Made by a program: the position numbers and the translations under genes
NCBI GenBank assembly: GCA_963783505.1
Contig: CAWAOP010000022.1
Coordinates: 113,384 to 177,383 of the forward strand
Length of the DNA stretch: 64,000 nucleotides
Direction of reading: 5' to 3'
Origin: BOG-224 sp963783505
GTDB taxonomy: Bacteria > Acidobacteriota > Terriglobia > Bryobacterales > Bryobacteraceae
Notes under the pieces: model-generated
What the model saw: the letters and a program-made list of their open reading frames with translations, nothing else
Told to the model about the DNA's origin: nothing
Database searches by the model: none
In this document: positions 1-8,155 of the stretch, piece after piece
Position numbering within the stretch: the stretch's first letter is position 1
Layout: every line of letters starts with the position of its first letter

Positions 1-1463
1 TCGCCTCGGCGTTCTTCGAGCCCCAGATGACGTTGTTATCGATCTGGCTCTGTTCGTGCATGCCCTCGATGTGTATGACGCCGCTCACCGAGACCACATC
101 GGCCATGATGTTGCCGGTGATGCGGTTGTTCACGTTGCTCACATCCAGCCAGAAGGCCGTGGCGTGCCGCATGTGCCGGATCACGTTATTGCGGAACAGT
201 CCGTCGCGCGCGCTGTGCAGCTTGATGCCGCCGGCTTCCCATTCGCGCTCCGCGTCCTGCCATCCCACCCACTCGATGAGATTCTTCTCGATCACGCCGA
301 CGCGGCCGGATCCAAGCCCCTCAATCCCGCCGATGCCGCAATAGCGAATCGTGTTGTTGCGGACGATGTGCGATCCGTTGGGCTGCGCCATGGAGCCTCC
401 GCCGCCGCCCAGGCCGCTGCCGACGGCGAGGCAGATGGCGTTTGCCCATTCGATGGTGTTGTCTTCGATGATCCAGTGATTGCCGGCGTTGGTGGCGACC
501 ATGCCGCTCTGGGGCATGGGGAAGGGATCGGCCCCGTGCTGGAAGGAGATTCCCTTCACGCGGATGTAGCCCAGGCCGCGATCGGAGGGCGCAAAAACCT
601 GTTCCTGCACCGTCGCCTCGATCACGTGCTTCTCCGGCGCATCGTCGTTCGGCAGGCGGACAAAGATGTTGTTGCCCTTCTGGTCCACCCAGAACTTCCC
701 GCCGGCGCCGCCCATCTCGTCGAATAGCGGCTGCCACTGGATATCCTCGTAATTATTGGTGGATCGGCGCCGAGCTTCCAAACAGGTCGTTGTACGAATC
801 CACCTGCTCCAGCGGCTTGCCGTCCACGAACACCATGCCGCGGCGCCGGAAGTAAGGCGCCATGCTGATGACTTTGTAATTCATCCAGAAGCGGTCGCCG
901 GGCACGTTCACCATGGCGAACGGGTTATAAGCGCCGCGCAGGAAGGGGGCGACATCGATTTCCCAGGCGCTGGGAGCGGTGGCTCCGGCGGCTGCTCCGG
1001 CCCGCCCGCCGGCCCCAGGCGCAAGTCCGGGTCCGCCTCTGCCGCCGCCGCGGCTGCTCGGCTTCCAACCCTTATCGAGCACGGCCGAGCCTTTGATGAC
1101 CACCTTCGCGCCGGGCGCCGCTTCATAGCCGATCATCTTGTCGGGCCCCGAGCCGCCGCGCGCCGGATTCACCCATTCGCGGTACACGCCTTCCGCAATC
1201 ACCACGCGCTCGCCCGGCTGCAACACTTGGGCGGCCTTGTTGACCGTCCGGAACGGACGCTGCTGGGCGCCCGGGCCGTTATCGTCCGCGTTGGCGGCTT
1301 TGCCGTCCACGTAGTACGTCTTCGAAAACGTGAGAGGCTTCTCCCACGATTGGACTTCGGTCCCGTCCGGCAACCGGCTATCCGATGCCGCCCGCACTCC
1401 CGCGAGCGGAAGCAGCGATGCGCAGAGCGCGGCGCACACGCGAACTATGGCATTGCGTCTCAT
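1..1463 (-). CDS. Exported right-handed parallel beta-helix protein, frameshifted, C-terminus beyond window
   Basis: The N-terminal part has a signal peptide and a DUF1565-like segment (YYVDGKAANADDNG, then PFRTVNKAAQ, PGERVVIAEGVYREW) that typically opens secreted parallel beta-helix proteins. A Gly/Pro-rich insert follows. The frame closes at 753, but the +1 frame stays open from about 790 to the window edge and encodes beta-helix rungs such as NNTIEWANAICLAVG, NNTIRYCGIGGIEG and NNVIWGS, so one extra base lies near 755-790. I chose the ATG at 1463 because GGAGAAGG sits about 10 nt upstream; a GTG at 1499 has no such site. It may be a polysaccharide-active or surface protein; no catalytic residues could be assigned. 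The end is cut off by the window. Confidence 0.72.
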
Positions 1464-1637
1464 CCGGTAATCCTTCTCCAAGCGCGCCAATCGTATCACA
1501 TGGCTTCGCTTTGGGTTTTCATGCGCTACAGGCGCATGGCGGCGGGACCTGTATCGTGTACAGGTTCGGTTGAGGGCGCAGCGGCCCGCACAAGGCGGGC
1601 CTCAAATTCGTGCGCGCTTCGCCGCCTTGGCATTTTT

Positions 1638-2954
1638 CTACCGCTCCCAGTGCAACCGCAGCGAAGCGACTGACACCGGCCCGCGATCGCGGTTGTACGC
1701 GGGGTTTGCCACGTGCTGGTAATCCAGCGTGACCGTCCACTGCCTGGTCACGCCCAGCGCGTAATAGCTCTCCACTGTCGATTCCGGCGCGTAGTTCAGC
1801 CGGCCGTCGCCAATGCTGAAACCCAAGCCGCCCGCGGCTAGAAAGCAGCGCTGGTCGCCCCCAAGATAATTCCGCGCGCCGGCGATGCCGATGGTATCGC
1901 GCGACCGCCGCCACGCTTTCCCTTGAATCGAAAGTCCGCCGCTCAGCGTGCGGTCGATCTCGGTGAACTCCCACGCCTCGGTCTTGCCATCGCTCCACCC
2001 GTACCGTCCGAAGACGCCCACGTTCGGCGCAATCTCTTGCTCCATGTCCAGCGTGAAGCCGTACTTCTTCGTCCCGGGACGGCGCGTGGGATCCAAATCC
2101 GGAACGCCATCGACGATCGGCGCCAGCCGGTAAGTTCCCGCCCGCTCACGGTTCAAGAAACCCAGGACACGAAAGACGCCCGCGTGACCGAAGGGGCTGT
2201 GCCGATGGTCCCACTCGACTACTTGGCCGCGGTTCTTGGCGAGGCGCGTATCCAGCGTCGGGCCGTTCGCCACCGTGCTCATCACGGTAGTAGCGGCGCG
2301 CAGCGACCACGTGCGCATCGTCAGCTCTTGTATGGAGCCCACCGTGTAGCCGCGTACGTCGGCCGGATAGTCCCACGCGCCGTTGTACATGAGCGACCAG
2401 TTCATAAATTGGATGCGCGGGTCGTCGCTGTACTTGTTGGTGTTGAAGAAGTCCATGAGCGAAAACTTGCCGGTGATTAAAGTGAACCTGCGGACTGGCG
2501 TTTTCCCTGCAAGCTGGTTGGGGCCGCCCTCCAGGGCCTCGGTTTCTCCCCCGAGAGCCCAAGTATTTTGTATGTAGCCTCGCGCAACGTACAGCGTGGG
2601 AGTGGCGCTCGCCACGCGCGGCATCTCGCCATTGGTAAAGCCGGCGATTCCCGTGACGTTCCCGAACCCCTCGCCCCCGGCTTCCTCCGGATTGAATACG
2701 ACTTCGGTCCAGGAGTTCAGCCTGTACGCCAGAAAAACCGTGGCCGTCAACGAGACGCGCTTCTCCGGATGCGGCGGCAAGCTGTTTGCCCCTTCGTACG
2801 GCGAGCGGAACGAGCCGTGCTCCTGGCCAATACTAGTCGCCTGAAAATGGATGCTCCACCGTTCGCCCGCCGGCGCGGTCCCGGCGTCCTGGGCCACGGC
2901 TGGAAGCCAAGTGGCCAGAACGCCGCCGACGATCAGGATGAGCGGACGATTCAC
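1638..2954 (-). CDS. Carbohydrate porin, OprB family-like outer-membrane beta-barrel
   Basis: 438 codons with a cleavable signal peptide (WLPAVAQDAG). The body is rich in alternating aromatic beta strands. It carries the OprB-like stretch TGKFSLMDFFNTNKYSDD followed by FMNWSLMYNGAWDYPAD, and ends in a strand finishing LRLHWER, as expected for an outer-membrane barrel. Proteins of this family allow diffusion of sugars across the outer membrane. The GTG start overlaps the stop of an upstream 62-codon frame (GTGA), suggesting translational coupling to the remnant there. The neighbouring beta-helix gene on the same strand would fit a polysaccharide-use context, but that is inference. Confidence 0.8.
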   Translation of the reverse strand: MNRPLILIVGGVLATWLPAVAQDAGTAPAGERWSIHFQATSIGQEHGSFRSPYEGANSLPPHPEKRVSLTATVFLAYRLNSWTEVVFNPEEAGGEGFGNVTGIAGFTNGEMPRVASATPTLYVARGYIQNTWALGGETEALEGGPNQLAGKTPVRRFTLITGKFSLMDFFNTNKYSDDPRIQFMNWSLMYNGAWDYPADVRGYTVGSIQELTMRTWSLRAATTVMSTVANGPTLDTRLAKNRGQVVEWDHRHSPFGHAGVFRVLGFLNRERAGTYRLAPIVDGVPDLDPTRRPGTKKYGFTLDMEQEIAPNVGVFGRYGWSDGKTEAWEFTEIDRTLSGGLSIQGKAWRRSRDTIGIAGARNYLGGDQRCFLAAGGLGFSIGDGRLNYAPESTVESYYALGVTRQWTVTLDYQHVANPAYNRDRGPVSVASLRLHWER

Positions 2955-3139
2955 GGTTCGAGACTCACTTTCTTGGATGATTCAAATTCCGTCGGGTTCC
3001 AGTCATCGGCTGTTTGCGGTGGACAGGGCAGGGCGCCGTCCGGGTCCGCCTGCCCAAGTTCTGATGCTAACTTCTGTTCTAAGAGACGACGTAGAAATAC
3101 ATCGCCACGTCCATGCCCTTTGCCTCTTGACTTCGGCAT
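2951..3139 (-). pseudogene. 62-codon frame coupled to the porin start; possible C-terminal gene remnant
   Basis: This frame reads RRLLEQKLASELGQ, then DDWNPTEFESSKKVSLEP and ends in TGA overlapping the porin GTG (GTGA). The composition and junction look like the C-terminus of a real protein. It lies in a different frame from the Nramp remnant upstream. It may be the surviving tail of the same deleted transporter gene or of another lost gene. No family could be assigned. Confidence 0.3.
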
Positions 3140-3389
3140 GTACGCGCTTGGTCACCGCTCCGAGCCGCACCTTCATTTCCTGAACGCAATAAGCCACCGG
3201 TCCCAAAAGGATCGGGGACCAGATCGGATGAAAGCCGTACTGAGCGCCGGCCGCCGTATAAGTGGTGATGCCGCCGGCGTCGTTGTCGGCCACCATGACT
3301 ATGATTCATGGCCCCGCGATGATGAAATACATTCGCAGGACTTTCAGTAACTTCTTGTACCGGTAATACAGTCTTGAAAGCAGAGTCAT
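3117..3389 (-). pseudogene. Truncated Nramp-type divalent metal transporter (5' remnant with in-frame stop)
   Basis: From an ATG at 3389 with GGGGGTG upstream the frame reads YRYKKLLKVLRMYFIIAGP, then a TGA, then IIVMVADNDAGGITTYTAAG, AQYGFH, LLGPVAYCVQEMKVRLGAVT. This is the first transmembrane region of Nramp/MntH-type transporters, including the metal-site D-N-D-A-G-G motif. The TGA sits where family members have glycine (GPG), one base from GGA. Homology ends after about 90 codons and the remaining roughly 300 residues of the family are absent here. It lies downstream of an M-box riboswitch, which fits a Mg2+/Mn2+ transporter. Stop plus truncation make this real decay. Confidence 0.75.
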
Positions 3390-3438
3390 GTTTCACCCCC
3401 GGCATTGCTCGCCCAGCCGGGCGGGTCAGGGCCTTCGC

Positions 3439-3640
3439 CCAATGCCACTCAACTAGCGGGCCTCTTCCTGACCTCTCGATTCCGCAAATCCCGCCACGAA
3501 TGCCGGAACGGCGCGCGTGGCGCGGGCCTCTGGCCTGCCGCGTCGAGATTCATTTCGACGTTCTTTGTTTCTTGGCTCCAGGCGGAGCCAATTCCCGATG
3601 CTACGTTTGCGTGCAGCGGCTCTCATGTGAGTGGCATTGG
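3439..3640. repeat. 13-bp inverted repeat flanking a hairpin-rich 180-bp spacer
   Basis: CCAATGCCACTCA at 3439-3451 is exactly inverted as TGAGTGGCATTGG at 3628-3640. The spacer holds two more hairpins: CGTCGA/TCGACG, and TTGGCTCC/GGAGCCAA with a four-base loop. It lies between the small leader ORF and the Nramp remnant and may be a small palindromic insertion. Confidence 0.4.
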
Positions 3641-3683
3641 ACGCCTTCGCCTGCCAGACCCAGCCGGCAAAGTTACGTTTTAC

Positions 3684-3767
3684 TTACCTGTAGATCGGTT
3701 CTACTTCGAGAAATGCCTTCAAGAAGAGGCCGATCGCGCGCAGCGTCTGAGTCACAGTCCTGGTCAT
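3684..3767 (-). CDS. Possible 27-residue leader peptide between M-box and Nramp remnant
   Basis: ATG at 3767 is preceded by ACGGAG at a good ribosome-binding distance. It encodes a basic, amphipathic peptide (QTLRAIGLFLKAFLEVEPIY in its body) ending in TAA at 3684. It begins like the Nramp remnant itself (M-T, then leucines and lysines), so it could be a short conserved gene, a regulatory leader peptide or a chance frame. No family was recognised. Confidence 0.35.
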   Translation of the reverse strand: MTRTVTQTLRAIGLFLKAFLEVEPIYR

Positions 3768-3834
3768 GGTCGCACTCCGTTTCCCCGCATCGCCGGACAC
3801 ACATCCGGCGCCGCAGTCTCAGTGGCGGACCGTT

Positions 3835-3869
3835 CGCGCCGAGAAGGAACCGAAGTTCCCCTCGGCGCG
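3835..3869 (-). other. Strong UUCG-capped RNA hairpin in the leader
   Basis: CGCGCCGAG pairs with CTCGGCGCG and an inner GGAAC/GTTCC stem is closed by a cTTCGg tetraloop. No T-tract follows, so it is not a standard terminator. A second stem CGCCGGA/TCCGGCG follows immediately, before the small ORF. Together with the hairpin GTCGGG/CCCGAC near 3970 they make this leader heavily structured on the minus strand. Confidence 0.5.
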
Positions 3870-4088
3870 GGTCGCCGTGTTCTGTATCTTTCAGTAGGGG
3901 GAAGAAACGAAGGGTCTTCACCCTGCCGAAGTCCGCTGAATCACGCGCTGCGGCTCCGGCAGGTGAAACAAGTCGGGATTGAACCCCGACTCACCGCCGG
4001 AACCGAAGCGAATAGCCGCCGTTACTCGGAGGCTGATCGTCGTTCGGTTCCATATGCCTTTCTGGAGGCGAGTCGAAGCTCTGGAGGG

Positions 4089-4126
4089 AAACAAAAAGCC
4101 ATTTCCCCCGAGCGGAAGAAATGGCC
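4089..4126 (-). terminator. Intrinsic terminator directly downstream of the M-box
   Basis: GCCATTTC pairs with GAAATGGC around a short loop and is followed by TTTTTGTTT on the minus strand. Its position about 25 nt after the riboswitch is what is expected of a metal-induced transcription-termination expression platform. Confidence 0.85.
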
Positions 4127-4149
4127 AACTATCGCGAGCGATCGCTGAC

Positions 4150-4324
4150 GGATTCCCCCACTGGTCCAAGCTTCAGCACCGCGCGCCGTAAGAGATCCGA
4201 AGACCTCAGCCACATTAGAGAAACCCTTAACCCGGGAATCCCTGGTCACCCCCCACACAGCATCTTTCGATGCCTGAGGGCAGTGGCTTGTTTGCCGCGC
4301 GGACGCCTCGCCTACCGAGGATCC
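4150..4324 (-). ncRNA. M-box (ykoK leader) Mg2+-sensing riboswitch
   Basis: On the minus strand the hallmark blocks of the M-box occur in order: CTCGGTAGGCGAGGCGTCC, then GCCACTGCCC, GGGTGACCAG, TAATGTGGCTGAGG, CTTACGGC and GGTGCTGAAGCTT. These match the Bacillus mgtE M-box blocks (TTAGGTGAGGCTCC, GCTGCTGCCC, GGGTCAACAG, AATGCAGCTGG, CCTATGCC, CAGTGCTAAAGCTC). A P1 helix can form from GGATCCTC and GGGGGAATCC at the two ends. A terminator follows, so Mg2+ binding would be predicted to shut off transcription. The downstream gene is a dead Nramp transporter. M-box control of Nramp-related Mg2+ transporters is known from Clostridium. Confidence 0.92.
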
Positions 4325-4377
4325 ATGCAAATCGGGCGGACTCGGGTCACTTCAAAACCAAGCCCATCCACTTCCTA

Positions 4378-4406
4378 ACTTATCGCTCGCGTTCGGGCAG
4401 TGTCAA
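4378..4406 (-). promoter_or_regulatory. Sigma-70-type promoter for the M-box transcript
   Basis: TTGACA (4406-4401), a 17-base spacer and ATAAGT (4383-4378) lie on the minus strand about 50 nt upstream of the riboswitch core, at the expected distance for transcription to begin just before P1. Confidence 0.7.
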
Positions 4407-4524
4407 CAAAAAAGAGTATGCACGGGGAAAAAACTTGCACGCCGTAAGTAAGTTGTATCCAATAGTCCGCTAGTGCGGGTAGGGTGCTAAACAGGGCGAC
4501 CTTATTGTTTGCGCCACCACTCCC

Positions 4525-5148
4525 TTACGGTCGCGGCTCGGTTCGATGGCGCGCGGTATTACGCGGGGCTCGGCAGGTTGCTGGAGCCTGGGCTTTCGAG
4601 AAGATCATATTGCCGGGCTCCTTTCCAAGGCGGCGGTAGAGTTCAAAATACAGCGATGCATAGCTGGCGGTGATGTATCGTTCCTGGGGAAAGCCCATTC
4701 GGGCCGCCGTCCGATCGATCCACTCCGGAGGGCCTTCGAGTTCCACGAACACGCCGATTGGGGTTTCATCAAGCATGGCAGCGCCGTCCTCGAAGATGAA
4801 CTCCGTCCGGTACTTTTCATAACGGAAGACAGGTTTCAAGCCAAGCCGTCCGAAAATGGACGCCAGGGCCGTCGCATCCGAGATCTCCATCTCCAGTTCC
4901 TCGCGGCTCTTGTGCTTGTCAAAGGTGGGAGCGCCCTTGAATGTGAGCGTCGAACGCAGGCCGGCAGAGCGTATGCGGAGCAGGCAACCGGCTTCGCCGA
5001 TCGCTTGATCCGCTCCGTCGAACACGATGTTGGCTTCGAACACCCTGCGCCTGGAGAGCCGGAAACCCACGCTGCGCAACGAGCTTCGCGCGGCAGCGGC
5101 GTCAAAGAAGGCCAGCTTGATTTCGGTCTCACGGCCACTCTGCGTCAT
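4525..5148 (-). CDS. CYTH domain protein (class IV adenylate cyclase / triphosphatase-like)
   Basis: The N-terminus has the CYTH signature ExExK (ETEIKLAFFD). Alternating basic and acidic strands of the triphosphate tunnel follow (LRIRSAG, TFKGAPTFDKHKSREELE, FRYEKYRTEF, DETPIGVFVELEGP). The domain covers about residues 6-175 of 207; the rest is a low-complexity basic tail. Family members hydrolyse inorganic triphosphate or thiamine triphosphate, or make cAMP (CyaB); the substrate cannot be told from sequence. No clear ribosome-binding site precedes the ATG. The gene runs in the same direction as DUF2203 and YjbQ upstream, with a 180-nt gap. Confidence 0.82.
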   Translation of the reverse strand: MTQSGRETEIKLAFFDAAAARSSLRSVGFRLSRRRVFEANIVFDGADQAIGEAGCLLRIRSAGLRSTLTFKGAPTFDKHKSREELEMEISDATALASIFGRLGLKPVFRYEKYRTEFIFEDGAAMLDETPIGVFVELEGPPEWIDRTAARMGFPQERYITASYASLYFELYRRLGKEPGNMIFSKAQAPATCRAPRNTARHRTEPRP

Positions 5149-5327
5149 GCTACGAAGCTACCAGCTTTCGAGTGGAGCCGGCAGGCGTCAGCTATCGGCG
5201 ATCAGCTTCCCGCTCGCGAACCTAGTCGAGAGCCGAGAAAGTCTTCGATAGGAGCGAGGCCGCTGTTAATGGCGACCGATGGCGGGGGCAGGTCCGATTG
5301 GCTGAGAGCTGACGGCTGACGGCTTCT

Positions 5328-5759
5328 TCACTCGTGACCGTGGTGTTCGCGAAAATCGTCGTCGATCGGTTTGCGGCCGGTGAAGCCCTCATCGTCGCGG
5401 TGCCAGAAGCGTATCTGCGGTTCGCCGAGTTTCCAACAAAGGAGCGCGTCCATTCCTCGGTATACGGTCGGAAAATCGAGCAATCCGATATCGAGATCTT
5501 TCACCTGGCAGCCGAGCCTCTCGAGTTCCCGGATCGCATTCTGGAGGTTTGCGCCCGTGGCGGCCAGGCGGGAATTGGCGGCGAGCGCCGCCTCGCGATC
5601 CACTACCATGCCTCCCATCAGCATAATGCGCTCCGCGGAAGAACGGATGGCGCGCTCGGCTTCGGCGTATTCGGCTTTACGCCTCATGGCCTCCGTCAGA
5701 AGCGCATCGACTCGCGGGATGAGCGCTTGAGCCTCCGCGAGTGTGAAGCGCCTGGGCAT
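5328..5759 (-). CDS. DUF2203 family protein
   Basis: 143 residues matching the DUF2203 pattern: N-terminal FTLAEAQALIPRVDALL, a helical middle, then LGCQVKDLDIGLLDFPTVYRG and the conserved end CWKLGEPQIRFWH. The function of the family is unknown; it is small and cytosolic. The gene starts 14 nt after the end of the YjbQ gene, so the two are probably cotranscribed. A TATAAT hexamer (5778-5773) lies about 13 nt before the ATG and could give an additional, nearly leaderless transcript. Confidence 0.88.
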   Translation of the reverse strand: MPRRFTLAEAQALIPRVDALLTEAMRRKAEYAEAERAIRSSAERIMLMGGMVVDREAALAANSRLAATGANLQNAIRELERLGCQVKDLDIGLLDFPTVYRGMDALLCWKLGEPQIRFWHRDDEGFTGRKPIDDDFREHHGHE

Positions 5760-5773
5760 GGGCGGACTTACGA

Positions 5774-6271
5774 TTATACGCCGGCCACTTGAATCGACAT
5801 GGACCGGCTGCGCGGCCCGTCGAACTCGGCCAGAATGATGCTCTGCCAGGAACCCAGCAGAACGGCCGAATTACGCACTTGAAGGCTCAGGCTTTGGCCG
5901 AACATCATGCCGCGGAGGTGCGAATCCGCGTTCTTGCGTTCGCAGTCGGAGTAAGCCGGGTCGTTGTGGCGCCAGTACTTTCCACGGTCAACCACATCTT
6001 CGATGAAAGTGCGCACGTCGTGGAGCAGCGCATCCTGCCATTCATTGATGAAGACCGACGTGGTGGTATGCAGCGTCTGCAGATGCACCAGGCCGTTGCG
6101 AATGCCGCTTTTCCGGACAATTTCGTTAACTCGCTCGGTGATATCGATCAACTGCAATCGATCGTCGGTGATCCAATCCGCGATGCGGTTGAAAATCCGG
6201 TACCCGGGCTGCGGAGCGGCCTCCTCCTGAATGGCCGGCAATTCCGTAACCTTGGCTTTAGCGGTATTCAT
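5774..6271 (-). CDS. yjbQ: YjbQ / UPF0047 family protein (secondary thiamine-phosphate synthase-like)
   Basis: The family core is present: LHTTTSVFINEW, YWRHND, then HLRGMMFGQSLSLQVRN and GSWQSIILAEFDGPRSRSM, with conserved His and Glu residues. YjbQ of E. coli shows weak thiamine-phosphate synthase activity in vivo; the native role is not settled. The 165-residue length is about 25 longer than usual because of an N-terminal extension. GGGAGAG lies about 9 nt upstream of the ATG. It is the first gene of a likely YjbQ-DUF2203 pair. Confidence 0.85.
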   Translation of the reverse strand: MNTAKAKVTELPAIQEEAAPQPGYRIFNRIADWITDDRLQLIDITERVNEIVRKSGIRNGLVHLQTLHTTTSVFINEWQDALLHDVRTFIEDVVDRGKYWRHNDPAYSDCERKNADSHLRGMMFGQSLSLQVRNSAVLLGSWQSIILAEFDGPRSRSMSIQVAGV

Positions 6272-6453
6272 AGACGGCGTCTCTCCCTAAAATACGTCAG
6301 ATGCGCGAGAGGCCGCACGGGTAACAGAATCTTCAAGGCGCAGTGTGGCGATTCAGCGACAGAAGCGGCGCCGGCGCAACACTTAGCCGGTGAGGGAGTT
6401 GGGCATAGTCTAAGCTTGAAATCAGGGAGAAGGTCTAGCCGCAATACCGTTCA

Positions 6454-6693
6454 CTTAGCCTGAATTCCGAAGTTCGGATGCCTCGTAACAGGGCTCGCCT
6501 TCAGGCGAGCCGATAGGGCCACCCCATCGAACGGCTTTAGCCGCTGCCGGCCTCTCCAGGGGCTAAAGCCCGGAACTCTCATTCAATCGTACGGCACGCC
6601 TCAAGGCGTGCCCTGTTACAAATCCTTCCGATGCTCCGAGTTCACTTTGGCGATCAAGTTCAGCCGATCCCAACTTCGGATTTCAGGCTTAGG
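6454..6693. repeat. Nested palindromic (MITE-like) repeat element
   Basis: Outer near-perfect inverted repeats (CTTAGCCTGAATTCCGAAG at 6454, and its inverse ending CAGGCTTAGG near 6693; 19 of 21 bases match) enclose an inner perfect pair, GTAACAGGGC (6485-6494) and GCCCTGTTAC (6610-6619). Inside are three hairpins: GGCTCGCC/GGCGAGCC, GGCTTTAGCC/GGCTAAAGCC and GGCACGCC/GGCGTGCC. No ORF of note is present. A partial copy of the outer end (CTAAGCTTGAAATCAGG) lies near 6410. Confidence 0.7.
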
Positions 6694-6710
6694 GGATGGG
6701 GCGGAAGAAA

Positions 6711-6754
6711 AGCCGAGACGATCTCGGCTCTGCAGGCTTGACAGCCCGCGCCAC
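6711..6754. repeat. Dispersed 44-bp repeat, copy A
   Basis: A hairpin-containing unit (GCCGAGACGATCTCGGC followed by CTGCAGGCTTGACAGCCC) that recurs almost unchanged at 60953-60997. The two copies differ by a few bases in the hairpin and are otherwise identical. Confidence 0.75.
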
Positions 6755-6833
6755 AGCGTTGAATGAACGGTATTGGGGCCAGGCGGGGCTCAGAAGGGCC
6801 GGCGCGCAACCGGCCCTCTGGCCGAACTCGATG

Positions 6834-8035
6834 TTAGCAGCGCGGCTCTTCGCCGGTCGGCGTGACCCAGCCGAGGTTGAACGGCAGTTCCGTCATGGGA
6901 CCTTGCCATTGCAACTCGCGGTCGATATCCGGGTGCATCCGGTAGGGCTTCCTCAGATCTGCCACCTTGCCGCCGATCACGTCGATCTTATCCCGGTTGA
7001 ACTGGCCGAGGCCGATATTGCCGCAGTACTTGACGTAGCCGACCCATTCCGGATCGACGCCCATCAACTCGGTTGCGATCCGGTCGGTGGCGACGAAATC
7101 CGTCGAAGCCAGCGCAAGGCGCGACGGGACGGGAGTTCCCGAAGCGGGGCCGTTGCCTTCCATGCCCTCGTAAGCCGTCGATGACCGAAGCGCCCCAACT
7201 CGGAGCCAATCGCTGGGCGGTGAGCAGCATGTTGTAGTGCGTCATGGCGCAGGCCGACGTGGAACTTCCGCTTGTCGTTCCAGCGGGAGTTCTCGCCGGG
7301 AGCGTAATGCAGCGGCGCGCCGAGCACCATGTTCTTGATGGAGAGGGACAAGACCGCCGTGTTGTGCGTCTTGAGCATCGCCGATGAGATCACGAATGCG
7401 TCCGGGTCGAGCAGGCGCGCGGCCAGCCGCACGGGGACAATGTGCAGGTCCTCATCGAGCACCGTGATGCGCTCGAACTTGGCTTCCGCGTTCAGATCGA
7501 CGAGCTTGACCTGTTGGGCTTTGTACTCGTTCGGCAGCGCGGTGAACTTGAAGTTGTCGAAACCCTGCTGGGTAACGCCGGCGGAGGATTCGGCGATCAC
7601 CACCTGCATCTTGGGGAACTTCTCGGCGACGTAGTCCAGAATCCCGCGCACGCCGTCCGCGTTGCTGGCGGCCAATTGATTCTGGGTATTCACGAAATTC
7701 GGCTTGATGACGATGTACTTCCGCGCCCGGATCTTCGGCTGAAGGTCCCGGTCGATGGCCATCAGAGCGTCATGGACGTTCTTGCGCCGGTCGCTTCCGG
7801 ATGTCAAGGATACGGTAGCCCGGCGATCCAACTCGGGAAACGGCTCGGGGTTGCCTTGGTTTCCACCGAATCCGCCGCGCCCCTGAAACGCTCCGCCTCG
7901 TCCCGGAGCGCCCGGCTGACCGGCCGGCTGCTGACCGGCGGGCAGTGTTTGTCGACTGAAGGCAATCCGGCTCCGCAACATCGCGGCGGCCGTGGCAATT
8001 TGGAAAAGACTCCTGCGGGGTATCCCTTGGGACAT
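6834..8035 (-). CDS. DUF362 domain protein with Tat-like signal, two frame breaks
   Basis: It starts at ATG 8035 with GAGGAGA upstream and carries a twin-arginine-like leader (PRRSLFQIATAAAM) and a Gly/Gln-rich linker. The DUF362 core follows: YIVIKPNFVNT, ADGVRGILDYV, VVIAESSAG, DAFVISSAMLKTHNTAVLS, SIKNMVLGAP. The frame breaks near 7240 and again near 7172; each needs one base removed. The continuation reads MTHYNMLLTAQRLAPSWGAS, then EGMEGNGPASGT, ASTDFVATDRIATELMGVDP and YVKYCGNIGLGQFNRDKIDV. All family blocks survive, so sequence error is as likely as decay. The function of the family is unknown. Divergent from the Fe-S aldo/keto reductase. Confidence 0.8.
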
Positions 8036-8155
8036 ACGCTCTCTCCTCTGTACGCTATACCAACAGGGGCTATACTCCGAAATTCCACTTGCGCCCGCCC
8101 CCTCCTGGTTTAGAATAGGAGTGTATCACCTTTTGATCCCTTTTTGGAGGCTTAG

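Noticed and set aside
56..727. Plus-strand frame opposite the beta-helix gene
   Set aside because: The minus-strand frame shows clear beta-helix repeats; the plus-strand frame is its shadow.
3780..3880. Possible cobalamin riboswitch on the minus strand (GGTCCGCCACTGAGA resembles the B12 core)
   Set aside because: No B12 box (GCCAGGAGACC-like) or second conserved block follows; the hairpins around it explain the sequence better, and an M-box already controls the locus.
3960..4000. tRNA T-arm-like segment GGGGTTCAATCCC
   Set aside because: No acceptor, D or anticodon arm could be fitted around it.
3991..4053. 20-residue ORF just after the M-box terminator (minus strand, ATG 4053)
   Set aside because: AAAGGC precedes it, but its sequence is the two arms of a hairpin (GGAACCGAA/TTCGGTTCC), so base pairing rather than coding explains it.
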